A stretch of DNA of 28,555 nt from Anaeromyces robustus (GCA_002104895.1 MCFG01000571.1:1-28555); one strand, 5' to 3'; shown: positions 1-10,177, counted from the first letter of the stretch. Program-made: numbers and translations. Notes: generated by a model not told the origin, from the sequence alone.

Positions 1-173
1 TGCCAAATTAGAAAATTGTCATGATTTAATTCAAATACTGCTTTTGTCATAAATGTTGAAGGATCAAAGTCTGGATATTTTATATTTGATCCCGCAGTAT
101 CTGAATCTTCGTTTGGCAACATACTTGAACTTGATGGATGGATGTTATCTTCTAAACTAACTTCTTCGTTCAT
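1..173 (-). CDS. 5' end of an unidentified gene, possibly retroelement gag-like (partial)
   Basis: An open frame reads leftward from an ATG at 171-173 and runs 57 codons off the window edge without a stop. The N-terminal half is rich in Ser, Asp, Glu and Asn and looks disordered. The visible end, KAVFELNHDNFLIW, resembles the 'L-N-x-x-N-F/Y-x-x-W' signature that opens the gag-like domain (UBN2/DUF4219 type) of copia-class retrotransposons and their domesticated relatives. That is pattern recognition on a few residues, so the family is uncertain. Codon use and base composition are coding-like, in sharp contrast to the A/T-rich DNA upstream (174-585). The start is supported by being the first ATG in the frame, although its local context (CAGAATG) is less A-rich than usual here. 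It could equally be the start of an ordinary host gene. Confidence 0.45.
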   Translation of the reverse strand, partial: MNEEVSLEDNIHPSSSSMLPNEDSDTAGSNIKYPDFDPSTFMTKAVFELNHDNFLIW

Positions 174-583
174 TCTGAATAATTTATTTCTTAAATTGTA
201 AGAGGCTTGAGACTCTTAATCTGTGAATTTCTATACAATTTACAACACTAAATTTGTCAACACAAATTATAAATTGGTTTTAATAATATGTTTATTATTA
301 AAATAAAATAAATTAACTACCCGTTTATATTTAGTTACAACTAACTATTGAAATAATATCTCTAAAATTGAACTATTAATTAAAGAGAGAGTTTAATAAA
401 GATATTAAACAATTTTATTTTATAGAAAAATAAATGTATTTTAATAATTAATTTATGTATATCATGTGACTAATTTATTTTAAAGAACATAAAAATATAA
501 ACATTAAATTAATATTTATTTTTCACATATTCAAGGTGTATTAATTTTTTTAATTAAAAAAAAAAAAAATAGATTTATTTATT

Positions 584-585
<2 letters not shown>
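174..585. other. A/T-rich intergenic stretch
   Basis: This is non-coding DNA upstream of the partial gene at 1-173 and next to the 3' end of the retrotransposon fragment. It holds A and T runs and ends in a short TTTA repeat (about 572-586) that merges into the element's poly(A) tail. A promoter for the leftward gene should lie here, but I see no motif I can name. Confidence 0.5.
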
Positions 586-621
<36 letters not shown>

Positions 622-1853
622 GCACACAATTTGTACGTCAACTTTATTGAATTTAAATATTAAAATACATGAATCATAAAAAAACACATAATGAAAAAAA
701 ATGATACTAAAAAAAATAAAAACCAGTAATATATTATAGATAATAGTAAATAATACTGGAGGAAAAAAAGTAGTATAATAATATTTAAAAACAATAAATC
801 CATACAAGCCCTTAATTCTAAATATAGAATTAAAGTAAAATTGATCTATCCTATTCCACTAGGGTCGGAAATAGGATCGGCATTTGCCCTACTAGGCTGT
901 CCTACTGTGTTATCAGCATTGACGTTCCTGGAGAGGTTGGTTTTAAATTTATTGAACAATATATGTTGTCTTTTACAGACAACAGGCATGATATCATTCA
1001 ATAGAGCCGCAGATCGCAACAAGAATGGGGATTTTGAATAAGTACCAGATTCAGTCTGACACTTAAACAAACATTCCCATTCCATTTTGTATGGACTATT
1101 GTTAATTCTATCACTAAAACCATAATCCCTTCCACCAATTAAAAAAATATAAATACTGTACCTATTAACTATTTTTTTATTACCTAATATATCTATATTA
1201 CTAATACTATTAAACCTCATATTATTACTATTTTTATAACCCTTAACAATACTATTAATTCTATTATCTACATTAGGGTTATTACTGATCCTAACTAAAC
1301 TATTAAAAAGACTATCTAAAAAATAAAAAAAATTTCTATCTAGATCAGAGAAGTGATCAATACGAAGATTTTTAAATAAGAAACAATTTATAAACCAATG
1401 ATCAATTCTCTGATAACTGTCACAATGGAAACAACATGAACAACAATTAGGACAAGAATTATTAATCATTTTTGCAGCTTTAGCAACTCTAGCATCGATT
1501 TTATATCCACATCTTGCCCTAAGTATCCACCTAAAACCTTTGCTATATTCAGGATATTCTAGATTAAGTTTTAAGTAATTCCTTGATTCTTCAAATTTGT
1601 ACATTTTATAAGTTTTAGCTTTAATTGATTTATCACTGTTCATGTCTCTGTCCCAATAGAATTCCATAATTTCTTTAGAAGAGGATGAAATATTGTTTAA
1701 TTTATCATTTAATATTTTACTTTCTTTGTCCCAAGTCCATTTTCTTGTTGTAGCAACATTATTAACTATCTTAGAGATAATGCAGTTGGAGTCCTTCCAC
1801 TTATTAAAACATCTAACCTGAGCTAAAGCACATTTACCAGAAAGTGTATTTAT
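586..1853 (-). mobile_element. 5'-truncated non-LTR (LINE-type) retrotransposon with poly(A) tail
   Basis: Read on the minus strand, the piece begins near 1853 inside a reverse-transcriptase reading frame, runs to a TAG stop at 846-848, continues through a 3' untranslated region of about 225 bp, and ends in a 33-nt poly(A) tail (T-run at 586-618 on the plus strand). Loss of the 5' part with an intact oligo(A) end is the hallmark of target-primed reverse transcription. The host-like composition and the dictyostelid context suggest the TRE family (tRNA-gene-targeted elements), but no tRNA gene is visible nearby, so subfamily is not assigned. A target-site duplication cannot be proved: both ends abut low-complexity ATTTATT-like sequence. 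A second copy of the same 3' end lies at 2072-2366. Confidence 0.8.
846..1853 (-). pseudogene. C-terminal fragment of retrotransposon reverse-transcriptase protein
   Basis: The frame is open from 1853 (a TAA lies at 1854-1856) to the TAG at 846-848, 335 codons. The first internal Met is at 1665-1667, but 62 in-frame codons upstream continue the protein, so that ATG is probably not the true start. After a Lys/Asn-rich, Trp-containing segment comes FRWILRARCGYKIDARVAK, then a cysteine/histidine cluster, CPNC followed by a DHWFINC about 14 residues later. This matches the CPxC...H...C element found after the thumb region in many LINE proteins. The catalytic palm (with its F/YxDD box) is absent because of 5' truncation, so the fragment cannot be an active enzyme. 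It is intact at the 3' side with no frameshift, suggesting a fairly recent insertion. Family assignment rests on the zinc-binding pattern plus the poly(A) tail. Confidence 0.75.
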
Positions 1854-2071
1854 TTATGAATCATTTTATTAATACAATAATGATCAATTAAAAAAAGAAA
1901 AAAAGAATTGAACACAATTATTTTTGTTTCGTAATATCGATCAATTTAATTAATAAAATTTCTAAAAATATGATTATTTCCCAAGGTTTTTTAATATTAT
2001 TAACATCAACGAAGATTATATGATATATTATTTTTAATATACATATATTAAAAATAATTAATTTATAAAAT
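1854..2071. other. A/T-rich spacer between two retrotransposon fragments
   Basis: No gene is seen. It contains an inverted repeat with 15-bp arms (2027-2041 and 2044-2058) separated by two bases; its composition is very A/T-rich, so the repeat could be chance. Confidence 0.5.
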
Positions 2072-2100
2072 ACACAATTTGTTCATCATCTTTATTGAAT

Positions 2101-2146
<46 letters not shown>

Positions 2147-2366
2147 ACACAAAATGAAAAAAAGAAAAAAGTGATACTAATAAGAAAAACCAATTAGATA
2201 TTATAGACGTTATAGATAATAATGAATAATATTGGAGGGGGAAAAAAAAGTTGTATAATAATATTTAAAAACAATAAATCCATACTAGCCCTTAATTCTA
2301 CATAGAGAATTAAAGTAAAATTGATCTATCCTATTCCCTATTCCACTTGGGACTAGGCTGTCCTAC
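2072..2366 (-). mobile_element. Second, shorter 3'-end copy of the same retrotransposon
   Basis: This segment aligns by eye with about 624-906. Shared blocks include CACAATTTG at the left end, the ATAATATTTAAAAACAATAA block, CCCTTAATTCTA, TTGATCTATCCTATTCC and CTAGGCTGTCCTAC. Relative to the longer copy it lacks about 20 bp near the left end and about 26 bp inside the coding end, has a 5-bp duplication in CTATTCC, and has an expanded A-run at 2106-2145. Its 5' end is at 2366, directly followed by a T-run on the plus strand. No poly(T) marks its left edge, so the original tail has been lost or replaced. It carries only the last few codons and the 3' untranslated region. Confidence 0.85.
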
Positions 2367-3699
2367 TTTTTTTTTTTTTAACAAAAATAAAATAATTAAA
2401 TTATAAAACAATAATATTATAAAAATTAGATTTTAAACAATAATATTATAGAAATTATATTTTCAAAGGACTTTTTTTTGTTCTAATAAAAAAAAATTTT
2501 TTTTATTATTTTTTTTATTTTATTTTATTTATTTTTATTATTATTATTTTTTATTTTTTTACTTTTCATTAGATATTAATATTCATTTGTTTTATTAACT
2601 TTTTTTTTTTTTTTTCATTTTTCATTAGATATTAATATTCATTTGTTTTTATTAACTTTTTTTTTTTTTTTTTTTTTTTTTCATTTTTCGTTGTATTTTA
2701 GTGTATATACATAGTATTATAATTTTTTTTTTCTTTGCTTTGATTTGTTGTTTGTTTATTTGTTTATTTATTTATTTATTTTTTTTTTTTTTTAATTCTT
2801 TTTATTATCTTATTATTGATTTGTTTTATTTATTTTTTTTTTTCTTTGTAATCTTTTTTTTTTTTGTTCTTTGTAATCCCTTTTACTTATCCTCTTATAT
2901 ACAATATCATCAAAATAATATATAAAAAATACTTTATTCTTTTTAGAAATAATATAAAAATAAATAAATAAAAAAAATTTTTTAAATAATTTCAAAAAGA
3001 TTTTATACTTTAATAAATAATAAAACATATATCAAAATTTCACTTTAAAAAAAAAAATAACATTAATAAATATTAAAACTAAATAATATACTAGGGAAAG
3101 GATAATTTATCTTCTCTCTATTATTATTATATTATTATTAATTAATTTTTTTTTTATAATTTTTTTTTTTATTATTTTTATTTATGTTATTTGTAATTTT
3201 AAATTATTAAATTATTTTAGTTATGATATTTTAAATAATTAATTTAATTAATATATAAAAGTAAGATATATGGGTGAGATAATTTAAAAAAAAAAACTCT
3301 TTGTTAAAAAAAAAAACCCTTTAGATATATATATATTGTATAATATAAGGAAAAAGTTTTTTTTTTTTTTTTTTGTTAGTTTTATAATTTATTTATTTAA
3401 ATATTTTTTATGTAAAAAAAAAAAGTTACCCTTTTTTCAATTAAAATAAAAATATATTATATAATTATTATTAAAAATAATTTAATTGTAAATTTTTTTT
3501 TCTTTTTTTTTTAGTGGTGTTTTTTTTTTTATTAAAAAGATAAAAAAAAAAATTAATGTCACTCATTTCAACTTTCTATTTTTTTTTTAGTGGTATATAA
3601 TTTTCTTATAAATTTTTATCCTTTTTCAAAAAAAAAAATTATCACAATATTATAATAAAATTTTGTATATAATAAAAAAAAAAAACTATCTATTAAATA
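2367..3699. other. A/T-rich intergenic stretch downstream of odc
   Basis: No gene is supported; the short open frames here encode only Phe/Ile/Tyr/Lys runs from A/T tracts. There is a direct duplication of about 60 bp at roughly 2565-2680 (shared core CATTAGATATTAATATTCAT, each copy ending in a long T-run). The odc transcript should end in the right-hand part. An AATAAA hexamer on the minus strand at 3528-3533, about 200 bp past the odc stop, is one possible polyadenylation signal, but such hexamers are common at this base composition. Confidence 0.5.
2562..2680. repeat. Two-copy direct repeat ending in T-runs
   Basis: Two adjacent copies share CATTAGATATTAATATTCAT followed by TTGTTTTATTAAC-like sequence and a long T-run. 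They differ mainly in T-run length. Tandem duplication by slippage is the simplest explanation. Confidence 0.85.
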
Positions 3700-3733
3700 T
3701 CTAAAATTTCTTATAATTATAAGAAATTTTAGA
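3700..3733. repeat. Perfect 34-bp palindrome across the odc stop codon
   Basis: Positions 3700-3716 and 3717-3733 are exact reverse complements with no spacer. The right half contains the odc stop codon (3729-3731), so the mRNA would carry a hairpin starting in the last codon and continuing into the 3' untranslated region. It could act as a transcript 3' structure or be neutral. Confidence 0.9.
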
Positions 3734-3838
3734 GATTCATTTTCTTGTTTTGTTCAGCAATTGCAATGCGAAGTAATTCAGTTGTTTCAGTATTAGTATA
3801 TAAGATTTTACTCTTTTGGAAACCATTGCTATTTAAAT

Positions 3839-3878
<40 letters not shown>

Positions 3879-5227
3879 GTTAATATCAAAAATTTTATTT
3901 TTTTTTTTTTTTTGTAATATTAATTATAAATAATAATAAAAATTTTTTTTATAAAAACTTACAATTCAGAAGCAGCACAAATAGTGTAAGCACCCATTTC
4001 TTCAAAGTATAACCAATCACCAACATCTAATTGAGGTAATAAACAGTTCTTGGCTAAACAATCTAAAGAATCACAGGTTGGACCCCATACACTACAATTG
4101 AATTCAGTTTCATTATTCATACCACCATCAAAGAAGAAACGACCATTCTTTGCTAAAGGCTTTGGATAAGCATGTTGATGATCAAACATTAAACTATTAA
4201 AACTAGCATAAATACCTTCATTAATGTAATACATGTATGAAGGATGATCATTCAAACCAGCAAAGCCATCATCACCTCCATCACGTTTAACAACACGACG
4301 AGCAATAATTTGACTGGCTAAAGTGAAAGCAGAAGCAGAATAATAACGTCCTGGTTCAGCAATAACTCTAACGTTTGGTGGGAAATATTTATCAATAGCA
4401 TTTCTAAGAACTTCACAAACTTCACCAAATGAAATATTTTCACTATCAGATCCAGGGAAACCACCACCAACATCTAATAAAGTGAAATCAAAACCAAGTT
4501 CCTTACCAATATCGAATACATTGCGAGCAACAATAACAGCATCGTTAAATGCTGAAGCTGCAAAGCAACCACTACCAACATGGAAACTTACACCAATTAC
4601 ATTAATTTCCAATTCTTTAGCTTTTTCTAATAATTCACGAGCTGCAGAAGGAGAAGCACCAAATTTTAAACCTAATTTACAAAGTGAATTAGAATCATCT
4701 GTTAAAACTCTTAAAACCATCTTAGCATTTGGATGATATTTCTTAACCTTATAAAGTTCATCAATGTTATCAAAAGTCATCATTTCAACACCATTAGCAG
4801 CAGCAAAACGAATATGTGAGTTTTGTTTACATGGGTTGGCATAGATAATCTTGTTTGGTGGAACACCATAGGATAACATTTTGGAAATTTCACCCTTACT
4901 AGCACAATCAAAACCAGTTCCCATAGTAACTAAAGTTTTTAAAAGGTATGGATCACCATTACATTTAACTGCATAAAATGGTTCAACTCTTGGTAAATTA
5001 GTAACCCATTTAATGTGTTGACGAACAATTTGACCAATATCACAAACTAAGAATGGATCTTCATCATCATTTTGTTCTTGAATGTGTTGTTTAATGACAT
5101 CATTAACAGAGTTAGTACATCTAAATAAGTTAGCAAAAGTGTTTTGTGGTTTACCATCTTCACACTTTATAGTTTGGGCGTTAATGGTAGCAATTAATTC
5201 AGCAGCAGTAGCCATATATTCCTTCAT
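3729..5227 (-). CDS. odc: Ornithine decarboxylase (two exons)
   Basis: The enzyme removes CO2 from L-ornithine to give putrescine, the first step of polyamine synthesis in the cytosol; it is a PLP-dependent homodimer of the alanine-racemase fold. Exon 1 is 5227-3963 and exon 2 is 3828-3729, joined within a Phe codon, giving 454 aa, close to the usual eukaryotic length of about 450-460. Visible family landmarks are PFYAVKCN with the PLP lysine at K88, SFHVGSG (H216), the PLP-phosphate loop GGGFPGS (254-260), EPGRYY (291-296), WGPTCDSLD with the catalytic cysteine C385, and MGAYT (Y414). The exon junction restores the family motif AASEFNGF. The start ATG at 5225-5227 sits in AAAATG, the favoured context here; a second Met at codon 5 is possible. 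Position 337 is Glu in NEGIYASFN, where most ODCs have Asp. No PEST-like tail is seen. It is the only intact gene in the window. Confidence 0.97.
3829..3962 (-). other. odc: Intron in odc
   Basis: On the minus strand the intron starts with GTAAGT (3962-3957) right after GAATT and ends with TTTAAATAG (AG at 3830-3829). It is 134 bp and almost pure A/T. It holds an (AAT)n microsatellite at 3841-3874 and a T/A run near 3897-3913. Reading through the donor gives an immediate in-frame TAA (3961-3959), so without splicing the protein would stop after ASEL. Splicing restores the conserved FNGF sequence, which decides the model. Confidence 0.93.
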
Positions 5228-5767
5228 TTTGGATGATTTTTACTTCTTTTCTTTTAAAATAAAATAAAAAAATAAATTATAAAGTTTGTTTACTTTTTTG
5301 CTTTTATTAAAAAAAATTCTACTTTTTCTTTTTAAATTATTGGTCTTTTTTTTACTATCTTTAATTGTCTTAAAGAATTGGGAAGGATTTCTTTTAATTT
5401 TTTTTTTGTTAATAAAAAAAAATTAATGTTGTTTTTACAATTAATTGTTGATAAGTTATAAATATTGATTGTGGTTGAATGGCCTTTTTCTTTTTATTTT
5501 GAAACGAGTTGATTCGATTCTATGTTTAAGAAAAAAGAAAAAAAAAGGCTATAAAAAAAAAAAAAAACGTAATTTTTTTTTTTTTTAAAAAGTAATCCTT
5601 AAAATATTAATATTAAAAAAAAATTTTTTTTGTATTTCAAAAAAAAAAATATTATTATTTTAGTGTATTGATATTGTGAAAAAAAATTAGATTTGATCGA
5701 TCTTATTCAATGTTGATAATAATTAATAATAACTTGACTTTGTTTTATAATATAAATTTAGTTCAAA
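5228..5767. promoter_or_regulatory. odc upstream region
   Basis: This A/T-rich stretch must hold the odc 5' untranslated region and promoter. It has several T-runs and A-runs (5400-5420, 5560-5586, 5622-5650), typical of dictyostelid promoters. A short GC-containing patch at about 5470-5515, with GGCCATTCAACCAC on the minus strand, is the only part likely to hold sequence-specific sites. No defined element or start site can be named. Confidence 0.4.
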
Positions 5768-5876
5768 ACCCAAGGGGGTGCTGAACAGTGAGTACTGAAA
5801 TATAAGTTTTTAACTTGACGAATTGTCGTGAAAGCCGTGATTGCTAAAACCCTTCCTATTGTTTATAGAAGGGTTG
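5768..5876. other. GC-richer island with terminal stem-loop; candidate small RNA or relic
   Basis: This is about 105 bp of much higher complexity than its surroundings, with no homopolymers. It ends in a hairpin with 8-bp arms AACCCTTC (5848-5855) and GAAGGGTT (5868-5875) and a 12-nt loop. On the plus strand a T-run follows at about 5885-5891, which could end a pol III transcript. Box A/B tRNA promoter motifs, snRNA signatures and convincing snoRNA C/D boxes were looked for and not found. The minus strand also has an open frame of about 30 codons (RVLAITAFTT...APPWVLN), so a degraded exon is an alternative. The octamer GGGTGCTG at its left end recurs in another GC-richer patch at about 20694-20701. 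Confidence 0.4.
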
Positions 5877-7906
5877 ATTTAAAAATTTTTTCTTTAAAAG
5901 AAAAAAAAATATTTTTTTACCTATTTTGGTTAATTATTAAATAAAAAAAAATAAAAATAATATATAATAAATACTATTTAAATAATATTTATATATATTT
6001 TTCTTATCTTAATAAAAAATATTAAAAAAAAAAAGAATTCAATATATGACTATAAAAAAATAAATAAATTTATATAAAAATTATCTAAATTTATAAACTA
6101 AAATATATCATATATATCTAATAATAATGCTTTTTTATGAACTATTAAAATAATATATTTCTATTTAAAATATGAAATATATTTTAACTATCGTTTTTTT
6201 ACTTTAATTGAAGTTTAAAGGTAACTTAAAAAAAAAATCGCTAATATTTATTTTTAGTATTAAAACTAAAATATAAATCTAATGATTATTATTTTTTATA
6301 TAAAAAATTGATGGTGTTTTAAAAAAAATTTTTTTTAGAGAAATTTTTTTTTTATATATGAAAAAAAATTATATATATATTATTAATAAAAAATATTATA
6401 ATACTAATATAATAATATTTAATAATAATAATAATAAATAAATTAATAAATAAATAATAAGAATTATTTTTATTTAATATAAATAAATATAATAAAAAAA
6501 AAAATTTATATATATATAAATATATATTGATTATTAATAAAATTCAACTTATTTGATAATAAGCTTTTATATCTTTATTTTTTTTAATATTTAATACAGT
6601 AAAGTATTAAAATATATTATAGTATATTCTAATATATTGTAATATATTTTATTAGTAATTTTTGAATATATGCCAATTTATTTATTTAAATTAAAAAAAG
6701 AATAATAATAATTAACATTAGTATAAAAATTTTTATATAAAAAAAATATTCCTTTTTTATTTAATATATATAATATATATATAATAAATATATTATAGTA
6801 ATATTGGCATTATTTTCAATAAAATATAAATTTTTATATATAAATATATATAAATAATATATATATTATTAATATTATAGTATAAAGAATTTTCAATTAA
6901 TTCTAAAACTATTAATAAATAATATATTACTAATATAATAATTAATATATTCATTTGAATTGTTTTAATTTATTAAAATATAATATAATATATACTATAT
7001 TATATTGCTTTATAAATTTTAATATAAATTATTACATTAATAATTTAATACATTATTAATACATAATTGCATATAGAATATAATATAATATGAAAATTTG
7101 AATTGAATCAGAAATAAAATGTATTGTATTATATTAACAAATATATTGTTTATTACTTTTTTATTTAAAATTCAAATTAATATATATTACTATATATTAT
7201 TTAATTATATAAAATCAATATAAAAGCCTTTATAACTATCCTTACCAATGTAATTAAAGAATAACTAATTGATAACTATAATTATAATATAATTAAAATT
7301 TATATTGATGTTATATATAAATATAGTATTACAATATATTATGGATTTATGAAATAAATGAATATAAATTACTTGGTTTTATATTAACATTATACTGTTA
7401 ATATATATGATGGGTTAATTTTTTTTAAACTAAGATGATTGAAATGATTGAAATTATTTTTTTAAAAAGCATATGCTTATACAATAATTATAAATTAACA
7501 TAAATATAACCAATAATATATGAATATTAGTAAAATGTATGTATTTATAACATTTTCTATTACATAAATTACATAAATTTATGTTATAACATAAATATAA
7601 TATTGACATTGATTATTATGTTTATTATGATTATTTCTTTGGTTAATTTTTTTTTATTTGGGAAAAATTATTATATAAATAATGAATCACTAATGATTCC
7701 AATATCAAAGATTTATAAATAATTCCTCCATTTATTTTATTTTATTTATAAGTAATCTAAACTTATTTTTTATTCTTTATTTTGTTCTGTTATTAATATA
7801 ATATATAATATATTTTAATATATATAATTAATAATTAAAACTAATTAATTAAAATATTCCTATTATAAATATATATTTATATTATTTCTATAGATTATTT
7901 TAATTA

Positions 7907-7909
<3 letters not shown>

Positions 7910-7994
<85 letters not shown>
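7910..7994. repeat. (ATT)n microsatellite
   Basis: About 28 uninterrupted ATT units ending at GCAATA. In coding DNA of this organism group such tracts encode Asn runs, but there is no gene here. Confidence 0.98.
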
Positions 7995-8519
7995 GCAATA
8001 ATTATTTTATTGTATATATATAGTTAAATTGTTCTTTTTTTTTTTACTTAATTGATTATATATTTCATCTTTAACTATTTTTCAATATATTTTAATCATT
8101 ATTTATACTAATTTTTTTTTTAATATTTTTATTTGTATAATTATTTGGTGAATAAAATACACAACAAAACTATTTGAGAATTAAACTATGGCATGACCAA
8201 ACTAAAAAAAAAAAAAGTTCACATATTCACCTAGCCATTGATCAAATTAAATATAATTATTAATTATTAATTATTTCAAATTTTCTATTTTTCTATTTAA
8301 TAATTATATATAGATGCCTATTAATAATAGCTTTTTCTGGTATGGTTATCACGTGAATTATATTCATTAACTTTTTTTTTATATTTAAAAATGAATGACC
8401 ACCATAATTTTATCATATGTGTTATTCCACAATAGGATTTATTAGTTATTATATAAAAATTTATTTATTTTATATATTTATTATTAAGTATTTTATTAAA
8501 TATTATTAAATATTAAAAA

Positions 8520-8561
8520 AAAATAAGGATAATTATAATATAAAAAAATTATCCTTATTTT
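8520..8561. repeat. Inverted repeat, 15-bp arms
   Basis: Arms at 8520-8534 and 8547-8561 (core AAGGATAATT / AATTATCCTT) are exact reverse complements around a 12-nt A/T-rich loop. Confidence 0.85.
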
Positions 8562-9083
8562 AATTTTAATTTATACAATAATAATCATATTTTTATTAAT
8601 TTTTATTATTGTTTGTAATATTTTTAATTTATTAATTAATTAATATATTTTTATTGAATGTATTAATGTATTAGAAAAAAAAAATGACAATTTATTTCAA
8701 CCATCCATAAATGTAGTTTCCATAATATGTATACATTAATGTAATATAAGCTGTCAATTGATAGGATATGTCAATTTTTACTATTTGTACCAATTTTTTT
8801 TACAAAAAAAAAGGATTTTTTTATATTAAATTTAAAAAACTTTATTTGATTTGATTTGAATTGTATAATAATAGTTAATGTAATTATTACATATATTATT
8901 TAAATATACATTTTACTCTTTATTATAAAAAATGGAAATTATTAACTAATTCAAAATCAAATAGAAAGAATCAAAAAGAATCAAAAAAAAAAAATAAAAT
9001 AAAATAAAATAAAAAAAAATTTTAAAAAAACGCTTAAATAAATATAAATTATTATGAATTATTATATTACTCATAAACGAAAG

Positions 9084-9345
9084 AGTTTAGCTTCGATCAT
9101 TGTTTTTTTTTTTTTTTTTTTCGGATAATATTATTGCTAGTAATTGTCTCAAGTAGTTTAAAAATCACAAATTGCATTATCACTGTTGATAAAATTCTTG
9201 TATAAAGTATTGGTGCGCCACGAAGAAATGTTGAAATTGGGAGTCTATGATAGGATAGGCTTCGATCAAGTAAACTTAATGTGTCAACTAATCTTGATTA
9301 CAGATTACAGTTAAAGCTCTTTGTATAAAGTATTAATGCGCCACG
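9084..9345. repeat. Higher-complexity island with two pairs of direct repeats
   Basis: The block TGTATAAAGTATTGGTGCGC-CACG (about 9199-9222) recurs with two substitutions at about 9322-9345, 123 bp apart, with weaker similarity extending to the left of each. A second pair, GCTTCGATCA, is at 9090-9099 and 9259-9268. The island is interrupted by a T-run (about 9103-9121). TGGTGCGCCACG resembles a tRNA-primer binding site such as follows a left LTR, but no LTR is recognised. A decayed mobile-element piece is the likeliest origin; identity is unknown. Confidence 0.7.
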
Positions 9346-9539
9346 TTTATTTCTTATTATATTCTATTATATATTATATTATATTATATTATATAACACA
9401 TTATATTTTATTGTATTATATAATTCATTTAATTAAATTAAAATGAATTAAAAAAATAAATTTGGTCATTGTTTTTCTCTATATAAATAGAATATAATAC
9501 AAATATTAATATTCTTATTTAATATCAACAATATTATTA

Positions 9540-9572
9540 TTCATTCATTCATTCATTCATTCATTCATTCAT

Positions 9573-9639
<67 letters not shown>

Positions 9640-9668
9640 TTAATTTATTTATTTATTTATTTATTTAT
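9540..9668. repeat. Compound (TTCA)n/(TTTA)n microsatellite
   Basis: Eight TTCA units pass into about 24 TTTA units with one interruption near 9641. The C-containing units next to pure TTTA suggest decay of one array into the other. Confidence 0.97.
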
Positions 9669-10010
9669 AATATATATATAATTTATTACTTTTATAATAC
9701 AAAAATAAATAAAAATAGTAAAAAAGAAAAAAAAAAAGCTTGAATATATAAAAAAATCTTTTATATACAATATAGAAATAATGTCTTTTTTTTACTATAT
9801 GTAATATTTTTCTAGGCAATTTTATTTTATTTTATATTATTTTATTTTATCTTTATCTTTTTTTAATGAAATCCTTATTTATATAATTTAATAAAAGAAT
9901 TTCTATCAAAATAAGTAGAAAAAATAAATTCAGAAAAAAAAAATTTTTTTTTTTTATTAATATATATTTAATATTATATTATTAATTTATTCATTTGTTT
10001 TCATTAGACC

Positions 10011-10177
<167 letters not shown>

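Larger units (their letters stand above)
5877..9060. other. Gene-free A/T-rich stretch
   Basis: No open frame of coding character is present on either strand. Content is A/T runs, TATA/ATAT tracts, an (ATT)n microsatellite at 7910-7994 and a hairpin at 8520-8561. Slightly GC-richer patches at about 8160-8240, 8320-8440 and 8690-8780 may be relics, but translating them gives nothing recognisable. Confidence 0.6.

Noticed and set aside
583-807. Minus-strand 74-aa frame ending in a Lys run
   Set aside because: The Lys run is the translated poly(A) tail of the retrotransposon.
841-1041. Plus-strand 66-aa open frame opposite the retrotransposon end
   Set aside because: It is the antisense shadow of the reverse-transcriptase C-terminus and has no start context or family pattern.
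3745-3933. Plus-strand 62-aa open frame over the last odc exon
   Set aside because: It reads the reverse of the odc exon and the intron's AAT tract as an Asn run; the minus-strand exon explains the sequence better.
4482-5267. Plus-strand open frames of 84 and 61 aa within and over the start of odc
   Set aside because: Both are antisense to well-conserved ODC codons.
5768-5876. tRNA or spliceosomal snRNA gene
   Set aside because: No box A/box B pair, no cloverleaf and no U1/U2/U4/U5/U6 core motif could be found.
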